Shown here: positions 21,531-32,919 of the stretch, in pieces | Layout of the letters: each line of letters begins with the position of its first letter | Numbering within the stretch: the stretch's first letter is position 1 | DNA from: Trichobilharzia regenti | Lineage: Eukaryota > Platyhelminthes > Trematoda > Strigeidida > Schistosomatidae | NCBI GenBank assembly: GCA_944472135.2 | Contig: OX235262.1 | Location: forward strand, 88,758,903-88,822,902 | Direction: 5' to 3' | DNA length: 64,000 nt | Notes under the pieces: generated by a model | The model's input: only the letters and a program-made list of their open reading frames with translations | Database searches by the model: none | What the model was told of the DNA's origin: nothing | Made by a program: the position numbers and the translations under genes

Positions 21531-22540
21531 ACTTATCTAAATAACCCTTATCTACACATTAGTATTAGACAGGCTTTACAATTTAATCGATATCTACATT
21601 AAGAATAATAAGCTTGAATTCATTTTTGTGTAATTAATTATTCATAGACAATCATACCCATTGTATAATATTAGATATTTTTTATGTGATTTATCAAATA
21701 CTGAATTCACTATTACATTTCTGTTTATACTGATCCCCAATAATGGTGTATCCCAAGAGCAAATGAATAATAAAAAAGTGTAGGATATGGTCTATTTGAC
21801 ATTAAATTTCACCTTTAGTAAAATGCATACATTTAGTGTGTTACTTCCAAACCTATTTAATCTATTTTTATCTTTTTTACCACCCACAAAAATGTCTTCA
21901 AACATTTCTTCTAAATGACTTATTGTTGTACAGTATACAGTATATACTACTTTTTTTCCACATGAAAATGAATACAGCCTACACTATACTATCAGTGGGC
22001 ATACAGAGATTTGAAATGCCCAGTATGGGTTGGTTATTTATACGAAAATTTGCCTCGCTATCTTTTTTTTAAAATTTCAGTGATACAATTTATCCAAAAT
22101 TGAGGCATGAAGCAAAAACTGTAAACTTAATCCGTACCTAGTACTTAGTAAAATCAACTATAAATCGACGCTTCAACTTATAACTATTTTCACCATTTAG
22201 TGAGTGTTTCAGGTTCAGTATTTTACGTAGAACTTTTATTGTTTATTAACCCCTTCGCATTTTCCCATTGGCTTTAAGTCCGTAGTCTTAATATGTGTGT
22301 AGTGCAGCACTAAACAACTTTACTTTCAATAATATTATCTTCGGTTGTAGCATGAGCTACTGATAATATTTGCAAGTAGTATATAAAGATACATCTAGCG
22401 GCCTAAAAATATGAAATAGCAGGAAGATACATTTGATGTCAGAGAAAGCAAATGATACAGCTTTGTGGAGATATATGAGAGACGTGAAAGGAATACATAG
22501 AAACACAATATGAAGGGTAAAATTAGAAAAACACTGAAGA
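21531..22540. other. AT-rich stretch, no gene recognised
   Basis: No repeat shared with the rest of the window was seen. The short open frame at 21836-22072 has no recognisable features. Confidence 0.3.
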
Positions 22541-22544
22541 TCCG

Positions 22545-22655
22545 TGTAAATGGTTCGTTGAAGATAAGGTGCACATAATTTGGCTATATAGAGATATCAA
22601 ACTACGAGTAAACGTTGCTTTATCAAGTCTCCTGTCTTCTGCCGTTACGCACTTA
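22545..22655. repeat. Unclassified dispersed repeat, copy 1
   Basis: About 100 bp (landmarks AGATAAGGTGCACATAATTTGG, split here; ATAGAGATATCAAACTACGAG; GTCTCCTGTCTTCTGCCGTTACGCACTT split) aligns with 36858-36960. It matches no family I can name. Confidence 0.5.
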
Positions 22656-22689
22656 ATTAATTTTTTTTTTTAATTATTTTCATTTTATT

Positions 22690-22890
22690 CCTTTGCGTTC
22701 CCATTAGAATAAAGGGTTTCATGTCTGAACTGTAAAGTTTCAGTAGAAGAAGTGTTTATTTCTAACTGAGTGGTGTTGCTGACCTTACGTCGAACTCTTT
22801 TCTATATCGAACTTACTACCTGTTTACTGAGGTTACGGCCGGTGATCGAAACCGAAACCACGTGTGTGGTTGGTTTTTTTCTTTCCTCAG
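22690..22890 (-). mobile_element. Degraded SINE A
   Basis: The minus strand shows the tail (CATGAAACCCTTTATTCTAATGGGAACGCAAAGG as separate pieces), then the reverse of the SINE A body and a decayed tRNA head (GGTTTCGATCACCGG near 22848). Confidence 0.5.
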
Positions 22891-23170
22891 TTGTCTGGCC
22901 TGCTTGAATCACTGATTTACTTGAATTTCTTCCATCCAACACAATGCATCATAATTTTTCTAATTTTTATTCTTTTGATCATTCATTTATGTCCTTTAGT
23001 CGCAAAGTGTACTCATGCATATTTTCAAAATACTAGGACGCACATCTTGGAGATAACGGGAATATATCATAAGAGATTGGTTTCTACTTCAATTCGAATA
23101 AAATTGTGTCACATGATATACTATAAATCATTATTTTACTTGAAGGTCCTAGATTATTTTATAGTAATAA

Positions 23171-23395
23171 TTTTTTCCCGTTGAGTTCCAAGTGGAACAT
23201 ATGGCTTCAAGTGAGAGCTTTGAAATTTCGGTAACACAGTGGTGTCTTTTACGCGATGCGGTTGCCAGCCTTACTCCCAACCTTCCCACTTTATTGGGCT
23301 TATTACCGGCTTAACAAGGTAAAGGAGTGCGTAGACCAGGGATCGTGACCCGGACAACTTGCTTGATTGGCCAGTGTCCTACCAATGAACCCCCT
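23171..23395 (-). mobile_element. SINE A
   Basis: The minus strand has a head with a B-box-like GGTCACGATCCC, a body with AAGCCGGTAATAAGCCC and GGTTGGGAGTAAGGC, and the RTE-type tail CTTGAAGCCATATGTTCCAC followed by TTGGAACTC. Near full length but diverged. Confidence 0.6.
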
Positions 23396-23735
23396 ACTCA
23401 CAAGATCCTAGATGAGTAGAAAAAAATATTACGCTATAAATGAAATAAGTTACGCTGAGCATTCTGAATACTTTGTTAAAATTTTGTCCAGAATAAAGCT
23501 ATTATTATAATCATTACATTATTATATTGGCAAATGTCATCTGTTATCTGTAATTTCTATGTATTCTATAAATTACTTTAAGACAAATAAACACCATGTG
23601 CTTATCAGTAAGCTAGCTGCATAATTAAAAATGAGAAAACCTAGCGTTAACTTTGAAACTGTCTTAGCGTAATATTAGTTGGTTTTTTAATCTGCTATGC
23701 AATGCCTTTTCTTGACTTATTCATTTCCTTATTCA
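23396..23735. other. AT-rich stretch with a LINE-type tail
   Basis: TTTTGTCCAGAATAAAGCTATTATTATAATC at about 23468-23500 (split: GTCCAGAATAAAGC, TATTATTATAA) resembles the CR1-type 3' terminus. The rest is unassigned. Confidence 0.35.
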
Positions 23736-23738
23736 ACC

Positions 23739-24008
23739 GTGGCCCAAGTGGTCTAATGGATAACGCTTTAGCTTTCGAAACTGTGGGTATTGGGTTCGAG
23801 CCTCGGTGGAAACATCACCACTCACTAAGGAATGCAGGTACATCCAGATGACGAGCCGGTGCAAAATAGGACGAAATGCACATCCTGGATTCCACTGCTA
23901 GTCACCATCCACCAATTAAATACTAACTAAAGGCCCAGACATCGTCGAAGCATCTGCACAAGAAGCCTACATGTCAACCTGAGACCGAGCACTTCGGTCC
24001 AATCAGCC
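23739..24008 (+). mobile_element. Sm-alpha-like SINE, complete
   Basis: The tRNA-like head has A box in GGCCCAAGTGGTCTAATGG and B box GGGTTCGAGCC (about 23791). Then come the hammerhead at 23836-23912, the stem I strand CCACTGCTAGTCACCATCC, and a distal tail ending GACCGAGCACTTCGGTCCAA. This is the best-kept alpha copy in the window outside its ribozyme core. Confidence 0.82.
23836..23912 (+). ncRNA. Sm-alpha-type hammerhead, core lesion at C3
   Basis: The stem I side is GCAGGTACATCCAG. The core reads ATGACGA (23848-23854) where CTGACGA/CTGATGA is expected, so C3 is A. Stem II is disrupted (GCCGGTG...AGGAC). GAA is at 23873-23875, then ATGCACAT (an ATGCGCAT palindrome with one CpG decay), then C17 at 23884. 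Family: the known Schistosoma Sm-alpha hammerhead. C3 pairs with G8 in the active fold, so this copy is probably inactive. Confidence 0.65.
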
Positions 24009-24179
24009 GTATTATTGTTTATTGAAAAAAAGTGTTTCAGAGTTCCATTATCTACGACTGGACTATAAAAGTTATGGACAGTTTGTTATTGTGAGTTTGA
24101 TTAATTTGAATGTGATATACTCTCCAGCGTCAGACTATGTGGAGTGAGAAGGCAAGTACCTGCTGGAACAATTATATGA

Positions 24180-24960
24180 CTTCAGTATATCTGGACTTAA
24201 CGGATGATTTATGCCTAATGTCACATAAACTCGAAGACTTACAGGTGAAAACCAACAAATTGTCTGAAAAGGCAGGCAAGGAAGGCAAGACTCCAGGGGA
24301 ACGTAGAGAAAACGGAGGTGATGAAGGTAACCAACTGACATCAACAACAAACTGGAGAAAGAGGTCACCTCCTTCGCTTATCTATCAAGTATCGTTTCAG
24401 TCACGGGCAGATGGCACTGGTGAAAATGTCAAAGATAGCCAGAACAGGAAAGACAACATACACCTTCATCAATCTGAAATCAATTTGAAAATCTTCTGTG
24501 CTCAGCTGAAGATAAAAAACAAGATCCGAATTTTCGAAACCACTGTCAAGTCACTTCTTCTATATGGGTGATAAACTTGACCACCGCGTCATGAAAGGGA
24601 TTTGCAAAAGGCTAATGTAGACTTTGATCAACAGCTGCCTTCAGTGGCTTCATACTGAAGATCAACTGGCCGGCTGGGCAGAAAGAATAAGCAACGGGAA
24701 ACTCTATCTGGGAACGAACCAACCAAGAGCAGATTGCTCAACAAATATGTAGGAGGAAATGGAGGTAGATCGGGCACACGTTGAGGAGACCGTTGAATGA
24801 CATCGCGCGCTAAGCCAAAACTCGAGTGGAATCCCCAATGGGAAGCGAAGAGTGGGTCATCGGTGTGAGGGTGGCATGGAGGAGATGAGAGATTATGGGC
24901 AATCATGGGGCCTGGTGAACGACTTACTGACAAAATGTCAACACAGGTAAAACAGTCTTG
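24180..24960 (+). mobile_element. RTE-1 3' fragment
   Basis: The plus strand starts at the palm (LDLTDDLCLMSHKLEDLQVK; the catalytic FADD reads LTDD), goes through KNKIRIFETTVKSLLLYG, and loses frame after 24571. The remaining blocks (RWPAGQ.., ERTNQEQI.QQI, HTLRRPLNDIAR) continue to about 24960. The 3' signature is absent or rearranged. Inactive. Confidence 0.75.
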
Positions 24961-25049
24961 CGCAGTATTTGCCAGCTTGTGTCATCTCTGGAGTAGACAT
25001 TTTATCTGACTATCGATCAGAAGATACGTTTACTTAACATCAGTTCACT

Positions 25050-25620
25050 CTGTCCTCCTTTGTGACTGTGAGATTCAGTCAATGAAACTGGAAGATATGA
25101 AAGGCTAGGTATCTTTGATATCTGAGTTCTATCCTCCATGTTAGGTACTGTAGTCTCGTAGAGTGTTAGATAGGGAGGGTAAGTCAGTCGATGAGGTTGT
25201 GAAGCTACATCTATAGAGATGGCTGGGACACAAAGTGTACATGCTAAGGCGCTGCCTTCCTTGACGAGCGATGTTACCTGGCTTACAGTTCGATTGAGAA
25301 AGCTTTAGGGCTGGTAAAATGGAAGCCGGAAAGTTGCTTCCAGCTAGCCACTTAGGGAGGTCCTCGGAATGTTAATAGCCAAAAGCTGGAGACTACTGTT
25401 GATATGACTCAAAACCGTTCTCAGTGACGCAGATGAATTCACTTTTTGTGATCTCCCATTCCCACTGAACTGCCGTGTTTTTTCATGTTAGTGTTCTTTC
25501 TTCCATATATTTTTTCTCATTACAGTCCTATTAAATTTCACTTTTCTCTTTTCTCTTTACCTTGATGTGTTAAATGGAGTGTGGCAACCTGAACTGTTGC
25601 ATTTTAATGTAAAGTACTAT
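25050..25620 (+). mobile_element. RTE-2 3' fragment
   Basis: The plus strand matches the RTE-2 C-terminal region: VLDREGKSVDEVVKLHL, RWLGHKVYM, then the distal coding region and a 3' UTR with TTAGTGTTCTTTCTTCC. No intact frame. Confidence 0.55.
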
Positions 25621-25794
25621 GTTTAAAGTGAGGTACTTATGAGTGACCACTTGTATTCACCGAGCTTTAACTTCTTTCAACTGAAAGTACTTTATTTCAA
25701 TATAGCGCACAAAAGCAGAGAAAAAGAAAAAGAACAATTATAATGAGCATAACAGCACTGGAGGAAGAGTAAATACATGGAAAAACATAAGGAC

Positions 25795-26110
25795 TTCATG
25801 GTTCTGGAAGTTTACAACGAGTGGATGCATCTACGCTATTGTGAACAGTTTTCATCCATTTCTCTAGCCTTTGGTTCTTAGCGTTTCAGCGACCCTAGAC
25901 ATACTTTATTCACCTTCCTATACGGTTCAGATCTACAAGGAATTCATGGATCCATACCAGGTTTTGATTTCACTGCTCCCAAAATCTTTTTTAATCTAAT
26001 CATGTGTCACTTAAGGCGGTTAATCGGCGTGTACAACGAGTGTCAAAGCCATTTTATTCGACGTAGCCTCACAGCTTCATCAAATGACCATGCAACCCTT
26101 ACTGACTATA
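25795..26110 (-). mobile_element. RTE-2 3' fragment
   Basis: The minus strand gives the distal RTE-2 coding region, from GAAGCTGTGAGGCTACGTC backwards to CATCCACTCGTTG. Heavily mutated. Confidence 0.45.
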
Positions 26111-26119
26111 GCACACCAC

Positions 26120-26915
26120 TTAACACACCAGGTAGAACTCAAACATCTGAGGTCAGAAATAAATGAATACACACCTACATGAAAATATATATCAAAGGTT
26201 AACTACAAATGATCATCACCTAACTCAAATGATAAAGAAAAGACTTATTTCTTCGTATATTCTTATTAGTGATTTTATTATAAGTAAAAAAAAACTTTAC
26301 TCCAGTATCTAAGTGATTAAAACATCTATGCAATTGTTTATTCTCTATGGCAGTTCGCACAAAGGACTAGCATTTATTACACTCTGTATGTGGTATATAG
26401 ATGTCCTGATATCTTGGTGAAATGGCTTAATATTCACTAAAATATTTATACAACTTCATGTCTAATTGTTAATTAAATTTCTGCAACAATGAGAGATATT
26501 CAAGACAACTGTCTTGACAGTTGAACATCACACACACAAAAACAAACTTTTTTAAGGTCATCTAGTGATACAGTCACCTTATTTGTTTATCAACGAGTCG
26601 AATTATTTAGCAACATCTTAGCGCAAATAAAACAATCATATAAACAGAAATAATAAACTCACAGATGTAAGTTAAGGTCAAGGGTTACAAGTCGATTTTT
26701 TGTTTAGTTTACTTTTGAAATGTGTTAATAATCTATTTGTGCCGAGTTAACATTGGAAATAAAATTAATATAACATTTTCGATTACTATGTGCCTAGAGT
26801 TTATGCAAATGAAGTTGTAGCATTCGTAGGAGTTTGTATTTTCCAATGAATAAAAACATAAAACGAAGTTACTTTTCTTGATGATTTACCAATTAGTATT
26901 ATCAAGGTAAATTAT
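26120..26915. other. AT-rich stretch, no gene recognised
   Basis: No repeat family or exon recognised. Confidence 0.3.
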
Positions 26916-26917
26916 TA

Positions 26918-27620
26918 TTATTATTTCCTTTAGTTCCTAGAGGAACACAAGGCTTCAGCTTCCCGTCTCCGTTGCGTTCGGTTCTCTGCCAACATTTTCA
27001 CCTGGCCCCACATCTGCCCACATGCTTTCATCTCCTATTTTCATGACCTCCTCCAAGTCACCCTTGCACTGACGACCAACTCGCCGCTTCTCATTCGGAT
27101 TTCACTCGAGCAATGACCTGGCGTGTAGCGTTACTTGATGGTTTTCTCAGAGTATGGCCAATCCACCTCGAATTCTTCCTGCATATTTGTTGCACAGTTG
27201 GTTCCTGATGAGTTGATTCGCTCATTGCCAGAGATCTCACCCTATTGCTGATCTTTTTTGGCCGGCCATCTGATCTTGATTAGTATTGAACGAAAACAGC
27301 TGTTGATGAAGGTCTGTGGTTTGTTTGTGATGCTCTTTATGACGCGCTGGCCAAGTCTCTGATCCGTATAGTAGCTCTGACTGACTTCACATTGGAGTTG
27401 AAAATTCAGATTTCATTTTTGATGCTGAGTGCTGTTTACCTCCACACAGACTTGAGAGAAATGAAAGCTTGTCTTGCTTTCCCGACCTTCGCTTTGATAT
27501 CCTCATCACTTCCGCCAGCAGTTGAACGATGCTTCTCAGGTCAGTAGGTAAAGGAGGTTGCTTCTTTCAGAATCCCCCTTTTATGCTGATTGTTGTTGTT
27601 GGTGTTACCCAGGAATCTTT
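26918..27620 (-). mobile_element. RTE-1 3' fragment (defective subfamily)
   Basis: The minus strand runs from the region after FADD (ITKIPG.., NLKEATSF, TDLRSIVQ) to the 3' signature GAAGCCTTGTGTTCC and a (TAA)n tail at 26918-26930. It lacks the in-frame stretch of the intact copy but keeps the TTGCACAGTTGGTTCC/GATGAGTTGATTCGC region. Confidence 0.7.
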
Positions 27621-27769
27621 GTCACCTCTGTTTTCTATATTTTCGTTTATCAAGGCAAAAATAAACCTGAATTTCTTTGACTGAAAACTAGGAGTAGTAA
27701 CTAAGATCATGCATCTATTCCTTTATTTGATGCAGATTGAATTCTGTTAGTCAAGTTTACAATGTGTTC

Positions 27770-27890
27770 ACCATGCTAGATAGCTTGGATTCGAATCTCA
27801 GAAGGGACATCAGTTTCTTTATAATTACAGACAAGTCTTGCCAAGTTCAAGACCTCCAGCCGATTAAGTCCAACTACCTGATAAAAACTT
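27770..27890 (+). mobile_element. H3 SINE fragment
   Basis: A B-box region GGATTCGAATCTCAGAAGGG is followed by ACATCAGTTTC and a tail-like CCAGCCGATTAAGTCCAACTA. The hammerhead-like section is deleted. Confidence 0.45.
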
Positions 27891-27899
27891 GCTAATTCC

Positions 27900-28550
27900 G
27901 CTTTTATATGATATGTGGATTAATGTTCTTCGCTATGAGGTAATTCTTCATTGCTAGATTAATGAAATGACATAGATAAAAGATAAAATGGGTAGTAATA
28001 CCTCAGCTATGCGTTCACTTGTATGTTACTTCACAGTAGGCTAGGATGGAGTAAAAATATTAAAAAGTAATATGACTATGTGGAGAGAGGTTAGTTGTAG
28101 AATCTTTCCTCCTTGACTCAATACTTAGTGCATGTAATAGATGTAGCGTAGCATCTATCTCAGATATATGAAAAACTGCTAGGTAGTGGATTTAGTGAAC
28201 AAAATAAGATGATGTATGATGGCTAAAGAACAAGGTAATGCAAAGTTTGAAGCAGCAACCCAAATCCTCAGTGAACCCTTTTTCAATTTTCTTCATGGAA
28301 ATATCAGTCAATCACTTTACGCCTATCTTAGTGACTCTTGCTAACACTTAGTATAATCCACTTCGTTTTTATTTTGTCACTGATTACCTGTCAAAATTAT
28401 ATTTACATAAAACTCCAACTATCGGTTTTCTTCTAAGAATGAAATAGTTATCAGAAGGCTAAATAGATTGTTGAAAAAGGTATACAATGTTGTCAGAGTC
28501 ATATCGCTTTGGGGTGAGGTAGCTACTACGTCGATATATATATATATATA
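27900..28550. other. Unassigned stretch ending in (AT)n
   Basis: No exon seen. A TA run at 28533-28553 borders the next SINE. Confidence 0.3.
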
Positions 28551-28553
28551 TAT

Positions 28554-28670
28554 GCGTCGGTGGTATAGCGGTTAGGACGCTCGCCGACCATGCACATGGT
28601 CCGGGGTTCGATCCCCGGCCGGCGCACTCCTTTACCTCACTGAGCCAGAAATAATGCTGGTAAAGAGGAA
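28554..28670 (+). mobile_element. SINE A, head portion only
   Basis: Well-kept tRNA-like head: A-box TGGTATAGCGGTTAGG, GACGCTCGCCGACCATGC, B box GGGGTTCGATCCCCGG. The body stops after GGTAAAGAGGAAA. It sits between AT-repeat tracts, so insertion into or beside a TA microsatellite is likely. Confidence 0.75.
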
Positions 28671-29155
28671 ATATTATAAAAATTATTAAAATTATTATAT
28701 ATATATCCCAAAAAATATACTAAACGTTTTTAGGTGTACTTCTGTCGGTCAAAGTAAAGTAAACTGTTACCTTTGAAAGCTGTATTCGTTTATCAGTATG
28801 CCTAACAGGTAAGGCGGTGGGATGCTCCACTGGATTACAGAGCATAGTCCGACTTCATCTTTGTTACTAAACAATGTCGAAAGTTTTGCCAAACAAACTA
28901 GTTAATAGATGGTAATATATGATATGTTATTAAATTTGACGATTATAGAAATCTATGATTTAAGCTGTATAACCTAATTCAGCAAAACAAGACTTTATGA
29001 TATGGCATATGGGATAGTTGTAAACAGTCACTGGAAAGTGTAAAATACAGATTTACTGTCATCTAGTTACTACTAAAAATAAATAATGAAGATCTTTTCT
29101 TTAAGATAATTGTGTATTGTATTATAGGGTACCTCATATTGCCACTTCAAAATAC
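28671..29155. other. AT-rich stretch
   Basis: No gene or repeat family recognised. Confidence 0.3.
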
Positions 29156-29164
29156 ACGGTCTAA

Positions 29165-29825
29165 AAATGATTATAGTTAACTGTCAACGGGCGAAATTTG
29201 AAAGAGACCACCACTTTCACTTGTTTAGGTAGCATCGTTTCAACTGCAGGCACGTAGCACGGATGAAAATGTTTATCCAGGATCAGGAGGACAAGACGGA
29301 GCTTCATTAAATCTGAAATCAGTGTGAATTTTCGAACAAAAAGAACAAAATTCGAATTTTCAGCATTAATGTTAAGTGAGTCAGTCCATCTATATGGTTC
29401 ACAGACTTGGGGGCACACATCATCAAAAGTATTTCCAACAGTCTACTGCAAACTTTTATCAACAACTACCATCGCTCATGCTGAAGATCAGATGTCCAGC
29501 CAGAAAGAATTAGCAACAAGGAGCTCTGGGAACGAACCAAGCAACAACCTACTGCCTAACAAATATTCCGAAGGAAATGAAGATGGATTAGACACACGCT
29601 GAGGAGACCACTGAATGACATCGCGCGGCAGACAGACTCCCGAGGGAGTTCGAACAGGAAACAACGAGTTGGACGTCCGAGGGTGGCATGGAGGAGATCA
29701 GGTCAGGTGAAGATGAGAGCTTATGCACAACCATGGAGCCACCTAAAGACGACTACGAAAGATAGGACGAAATGGAGATATGGTGTTGACGTTTTATACT
29801 CCACTCACAATCTAAAGTAATAATA
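29165..29825 (+). mobile_element. RTE-1 3' fragment
   Basis: The plus strand covers GTTTAGGTAGCATCGTTTC (YLGSIVS block), AACAAAATTCGAATTTTCAG, CCATCTATATGGTTCACAGACTTGG (LLYGSETW, split), NQATTYCLTNI, GDTR..RPLNDIARQ and a weak 3' end before (AAT)n at about 29818-29829. Interrupted by indels. Confidence 0.65.
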
Positions 29826-30066
29826 ATAATGATGTGATCTGACAAAAATGATTACACCCAATCTTAAAGATTACCTATACTTTTCTATTTACTTATCTTA
29901 ATGAAGAATAATGGAAATCATTTTTCAGTAATATATATAATTTGAAGCTTCTTTTACACTGATAACATTACCAGCTTTATTGATATTCATATCACTTAGG
30001 TAAAGTTAAGAAAACACCAGCTTGTCATCCAACTGTGACAGGAATAGCAATTTTTGTCCATTTATC

Positions 30067-30390
30067 AGTGGGAAGTTGTGACCAGTAGGGTGCAGCAGGT
30101 CGGGTGTGAGGACAAATACTCGCCGAAGACATTGGCTAGCGGTTGCGCTATATCGTGAATTAGCAGAAGTTAAAATTCATGGGCTAGCCATTAGATCGGG
30201 TCCCAGTGGCTTAATGGTCTACAAGCTAGCTCGCCTTGTAACCAGAAGGTCCTGGGTTCGAACCACCTGTGGTGGGTACGTACTAATGAAGAGTCCTGAA
30301 CTAGGACGAAACAGCTGTCCAGTACACCCTGCAGGTTTTCCAATGGTTCTCTAACTAATGTCAGCTCATGATGAAATCTTGTAACCTATC
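30067..30390 (+). mobile_element. H2 SINE
   Basis: 5' part GGAAGTTGTGACCAGTAGGG, GAGGACAAATACTCGCCG, tRNA-like CAGTGGCTTAATGGTC and B box GGGTTCGAACC, then the hammerhead at 30280-30325 and tail GATGAAATCTTGTAACC. Confidence 0.78.
30280..30325 (+). ncRNA. H2 hammerhead with C3 change
   Basis: The core reads ATGAAGA (30286-30292), C3 to A. Stem II GTCC (30293-30296) and GGAC (30304-30307) pair perfectly. GAA (30308-30310), ACAGCTGT (30311-30318) and C17 (30319) are intact. Stem I is weakened (GTACTA against CAGTAC). Confidence 0.6.
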
Positions 30391-31415
30391 ATCTAATGGT
30401 TTACAACAATCTAATGAATGAAGCTAAGAAGATTATATGTCAAAGCTTCCGAAAGATACGTAATATTTATAACTAAATCTTCTTTGTTGACTAGTATAAT
30501 ACGTTTTTCTCTTTTAATTAACGTGTAAATATGGATAAAGATAGGTTAGGAAGTTAAACAAGTTTCGAATATAAATTAACACTACTAGTACTACTTCTAC
30601 CATCTTGTTTTCATCATGTTGCATCTAAATTTTATGAGTCATCTAGAACTCTTTATAGCTGCATCATTTTATTTTGTTACTTCATACGTCTCATTGCTTA
30701 TGTGTTGTCAAGATTGTATTCTTTTGGTAAAAAAAAATGATAATAATAAGTCATAGACAAATCACTGCGACGAAATGACAGATTTCTCAATTCAGACAAG
30801 AGATTATCGAGACAGAAAAATAAAGAAGAATATCTAAACCAGACAAAGTAAACTTTTCAAGACTAAATACTTCTTATGATCAGGAATATAAAGTTGTACA
30901 AATTAAATGTTATATCGTTTTGTTTTCAGTCAATGTAGTACTCATTATTTTTTGCATTCCATTGACTGATTTTTGTCTTTATTACTTATCACTACTTCAG
31001 GTGGATGATATCAATGATATTAGTCATTATACAGTCGTATTTCAATCAAAGTTAAACCTTCAATCCTCATCAGCAAATTCTGGAAACTCTATTCTATTTT
31101 TCAGAAGACTCTATAAGCATCATTCAATACCCTATTATAAGATGTCATCCTTGAGCTATTTGACTTGACAAATTTAGTTATTTTACTTGCAACTGTTTTG
31201 TTAATGTTAGTTCGCAGAGTTGTTTTTATCAAAATTCAGCATAAATAAAAGCGTCACTGAAAATCAAAACGCCTCAATGAAGAGTCTTCAAGTGAAACTG
31301 AATTTCCTTAGAAACATCTCTTGAAGAAATACAAATTCATATAATTAAGTACAATGTAAATGCTCATGATTTACTTCTAATACTGATGGTTTCAATTAAA
31401 GAGTAATACGTTAAA
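30391..31415. other. Unassigned stretch with a possible exon
   Basis: A polypyrimidine-poor acceptor-like ACTACTTCAG at about 30996-31005 precedes an open frame VDDINDISHYTVVFQSKLNL to a stop at 31166-31168. I recognise no family and see no donor or partner exon. Kept only as a note. Confidence 0.2.
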
Positions 31416-31417
31416 TT

Positions 31418-31640
31418 TAGCGTTTGAAATGATGGGTACAGAGTTGGAGCCCCGGAGGAAAAAACTTCACTCACTGAAGTGCAGATCATCATGTTGACGA
31501 GTCTCAAATAGGCAGAAACGCATATCTTGGATCACCTGCCAAATAACGGCATTTTAATTCTCAGATATCGTCGTAGCTTTCGTACTATGAGCCAACATGT
31601 CTAAAGAGATCGAACATTTCCGTCCAGTATTAGCAGTCAA
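31418..31640 (+). mobile_element. Diverged Sm-alpha-like SINE
   Basis: Head remnant TTTGAAATGATGGGTAC and B-box-like AGTTGGAGCCCC. Ribozyme region TTGACGAGTCTCAAATAGGCAGAAAC (split; C3 to U), then GCATATCTTGGAT. The tail has AGAGATCGAAC..TTCCGTCCAG. Inactive core. Confidence 0.55.
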
Positions 31641-31689
31641 CGGGAAATACAAAAATTAAATGAAACAAATAACATCAAATTTCAGTTCC

Positions 31690-31800
31690 GTTTCAATTGA
31701 CAAAAATAGAAGTTGGGACTTTCGGCACTACGTGCCCACTGGGTTCGAACCCACGACCCCCCCCCCCTATTGCATGGTAAGCTTGTAGATCATAAAATAG
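31690..31800 (-). mobile_element. H2 SINE fragment
   Basis: The minus strand covers the tRNA-like section with GGGTTCGAACCCAGTGGGCACG. A run of ten Cs (about 31759-31768) interrupts it. Confidence 0.5.
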
Positions 31801-32461
31801 AAGTTGACGTATATGTCCATACTTTTCTTCATCACAACACTTTCATCGAATTAAAATAATCAACCCTTTTGCTGTCTAAGACAGTTCTGAGATAGAATAT
31901 CTGTAAGAACATCCCCATTCATTAATTAAACGCATGTACATCCAACTGACAGCATATAAATGTAGTGAAATGCACAACTTCGACTCCATCACTAGTTACC
32001 AATACACTAATTTGACGGTTAACTGTGGGATGAAAATGAATCATTTAAAGATAGTTTCAACAGAAGATTACAAAATACTTGAGCACTGAACAGATACTGG
32101 ATGTGTTATTGTTTTACATCTGACCAACAAGTATTTCTTACTCCCCAATTAATAAATTTCCAGCTTAGTTGTTGGAACATTATTACTACTTCTATAGGCA
32201 AGAATTTAAATGATTTCTGTCCTATGCGTGAGAGTTTTATCGTTCTAGGGCCGTTAGTGCTTGTTATGTTAATGGATTTCAAATTAGGATATAAAAAAGG
32301 GAGTAAGTGTAGTATTCTTCAGCATAATTGAGATTTTAACTGTGTTTTTTTTCTTCGTTAACATGATACATTATCATCAATATTAGTGCTGTTTTTATTA
32401 GAGTAAAAACAAAAGATTTTCAGGACAGAATGAATTAATAGTATTTATCCCATGTTTTGTG

Positions 32462-32695
32462 CGTAGGTGACACGGTGGTAGAATGCTCGCCAAGCATGCA
32501 GGTGGTTCGAAGTTCGATCCCCGGCCGAAAGACTCCTTTATTTCTCTAAGCCAGTAATAAGACAGGCAAGGAGAGAAGGTTTGGCGTGAGGCCACCAGTC
32601 CCATCCCGTAAAAGTAAACACCACTGCTACCGAAACTTCAAGCCTCTAGCCTGAAGCCCTATTTTTCATTAGGAACGTAAAGAAATGAAATAAAA
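32462..32695 (+). mobile_element. SINE A
   Basis: Head GTAGGTGACACGGTGGTAG (A-box region), B box AGTTCGATCCCCGGCC, body AAGCCAGTAATAAGACAGGC and GTGAGGCCACCAGTCCC, tail GCCTGAAGCCCTATTTTTC..TTAGGAACGTAAAG. Full length, moderately diverged. Confidence 0.75.
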
Positions 32696-32919
32696 GCCCA
32701 TATTTCGTTAATTGTGTATGCTGAAAGCACTACAGTATACATAAATAAAGAGGAATCTATGTATTGTAGCAGATAAAAAGATGACAGTTTTCTTATAAAG
32801 CATAAACAACGTAGCAGGACAAACATTTCATGTGATTAAGCCTAAACAAGTTGTCAACTAAGTCTCAACCTATTTCAAATTCCTATTAACCAGACAACTA
32901 TTAACTAACTGTAAATTCC

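Noticed and set aside
28554..28640. tRNA gene call for the SINE A head (good A and B boxes)
   Set aside because: The same head repeats in several copies followed by a fixed SINE body, and I cannot fold a proper anticodon arm and acceptor; it is a tRNA-derived SINE head, not a tRNA gene.
30920..31168. Possible 3' terminal exon (VDDINDISHYTVVF...)
   Set aside because: The acceptor is weak, there is no recognised protein family and no partner exon.
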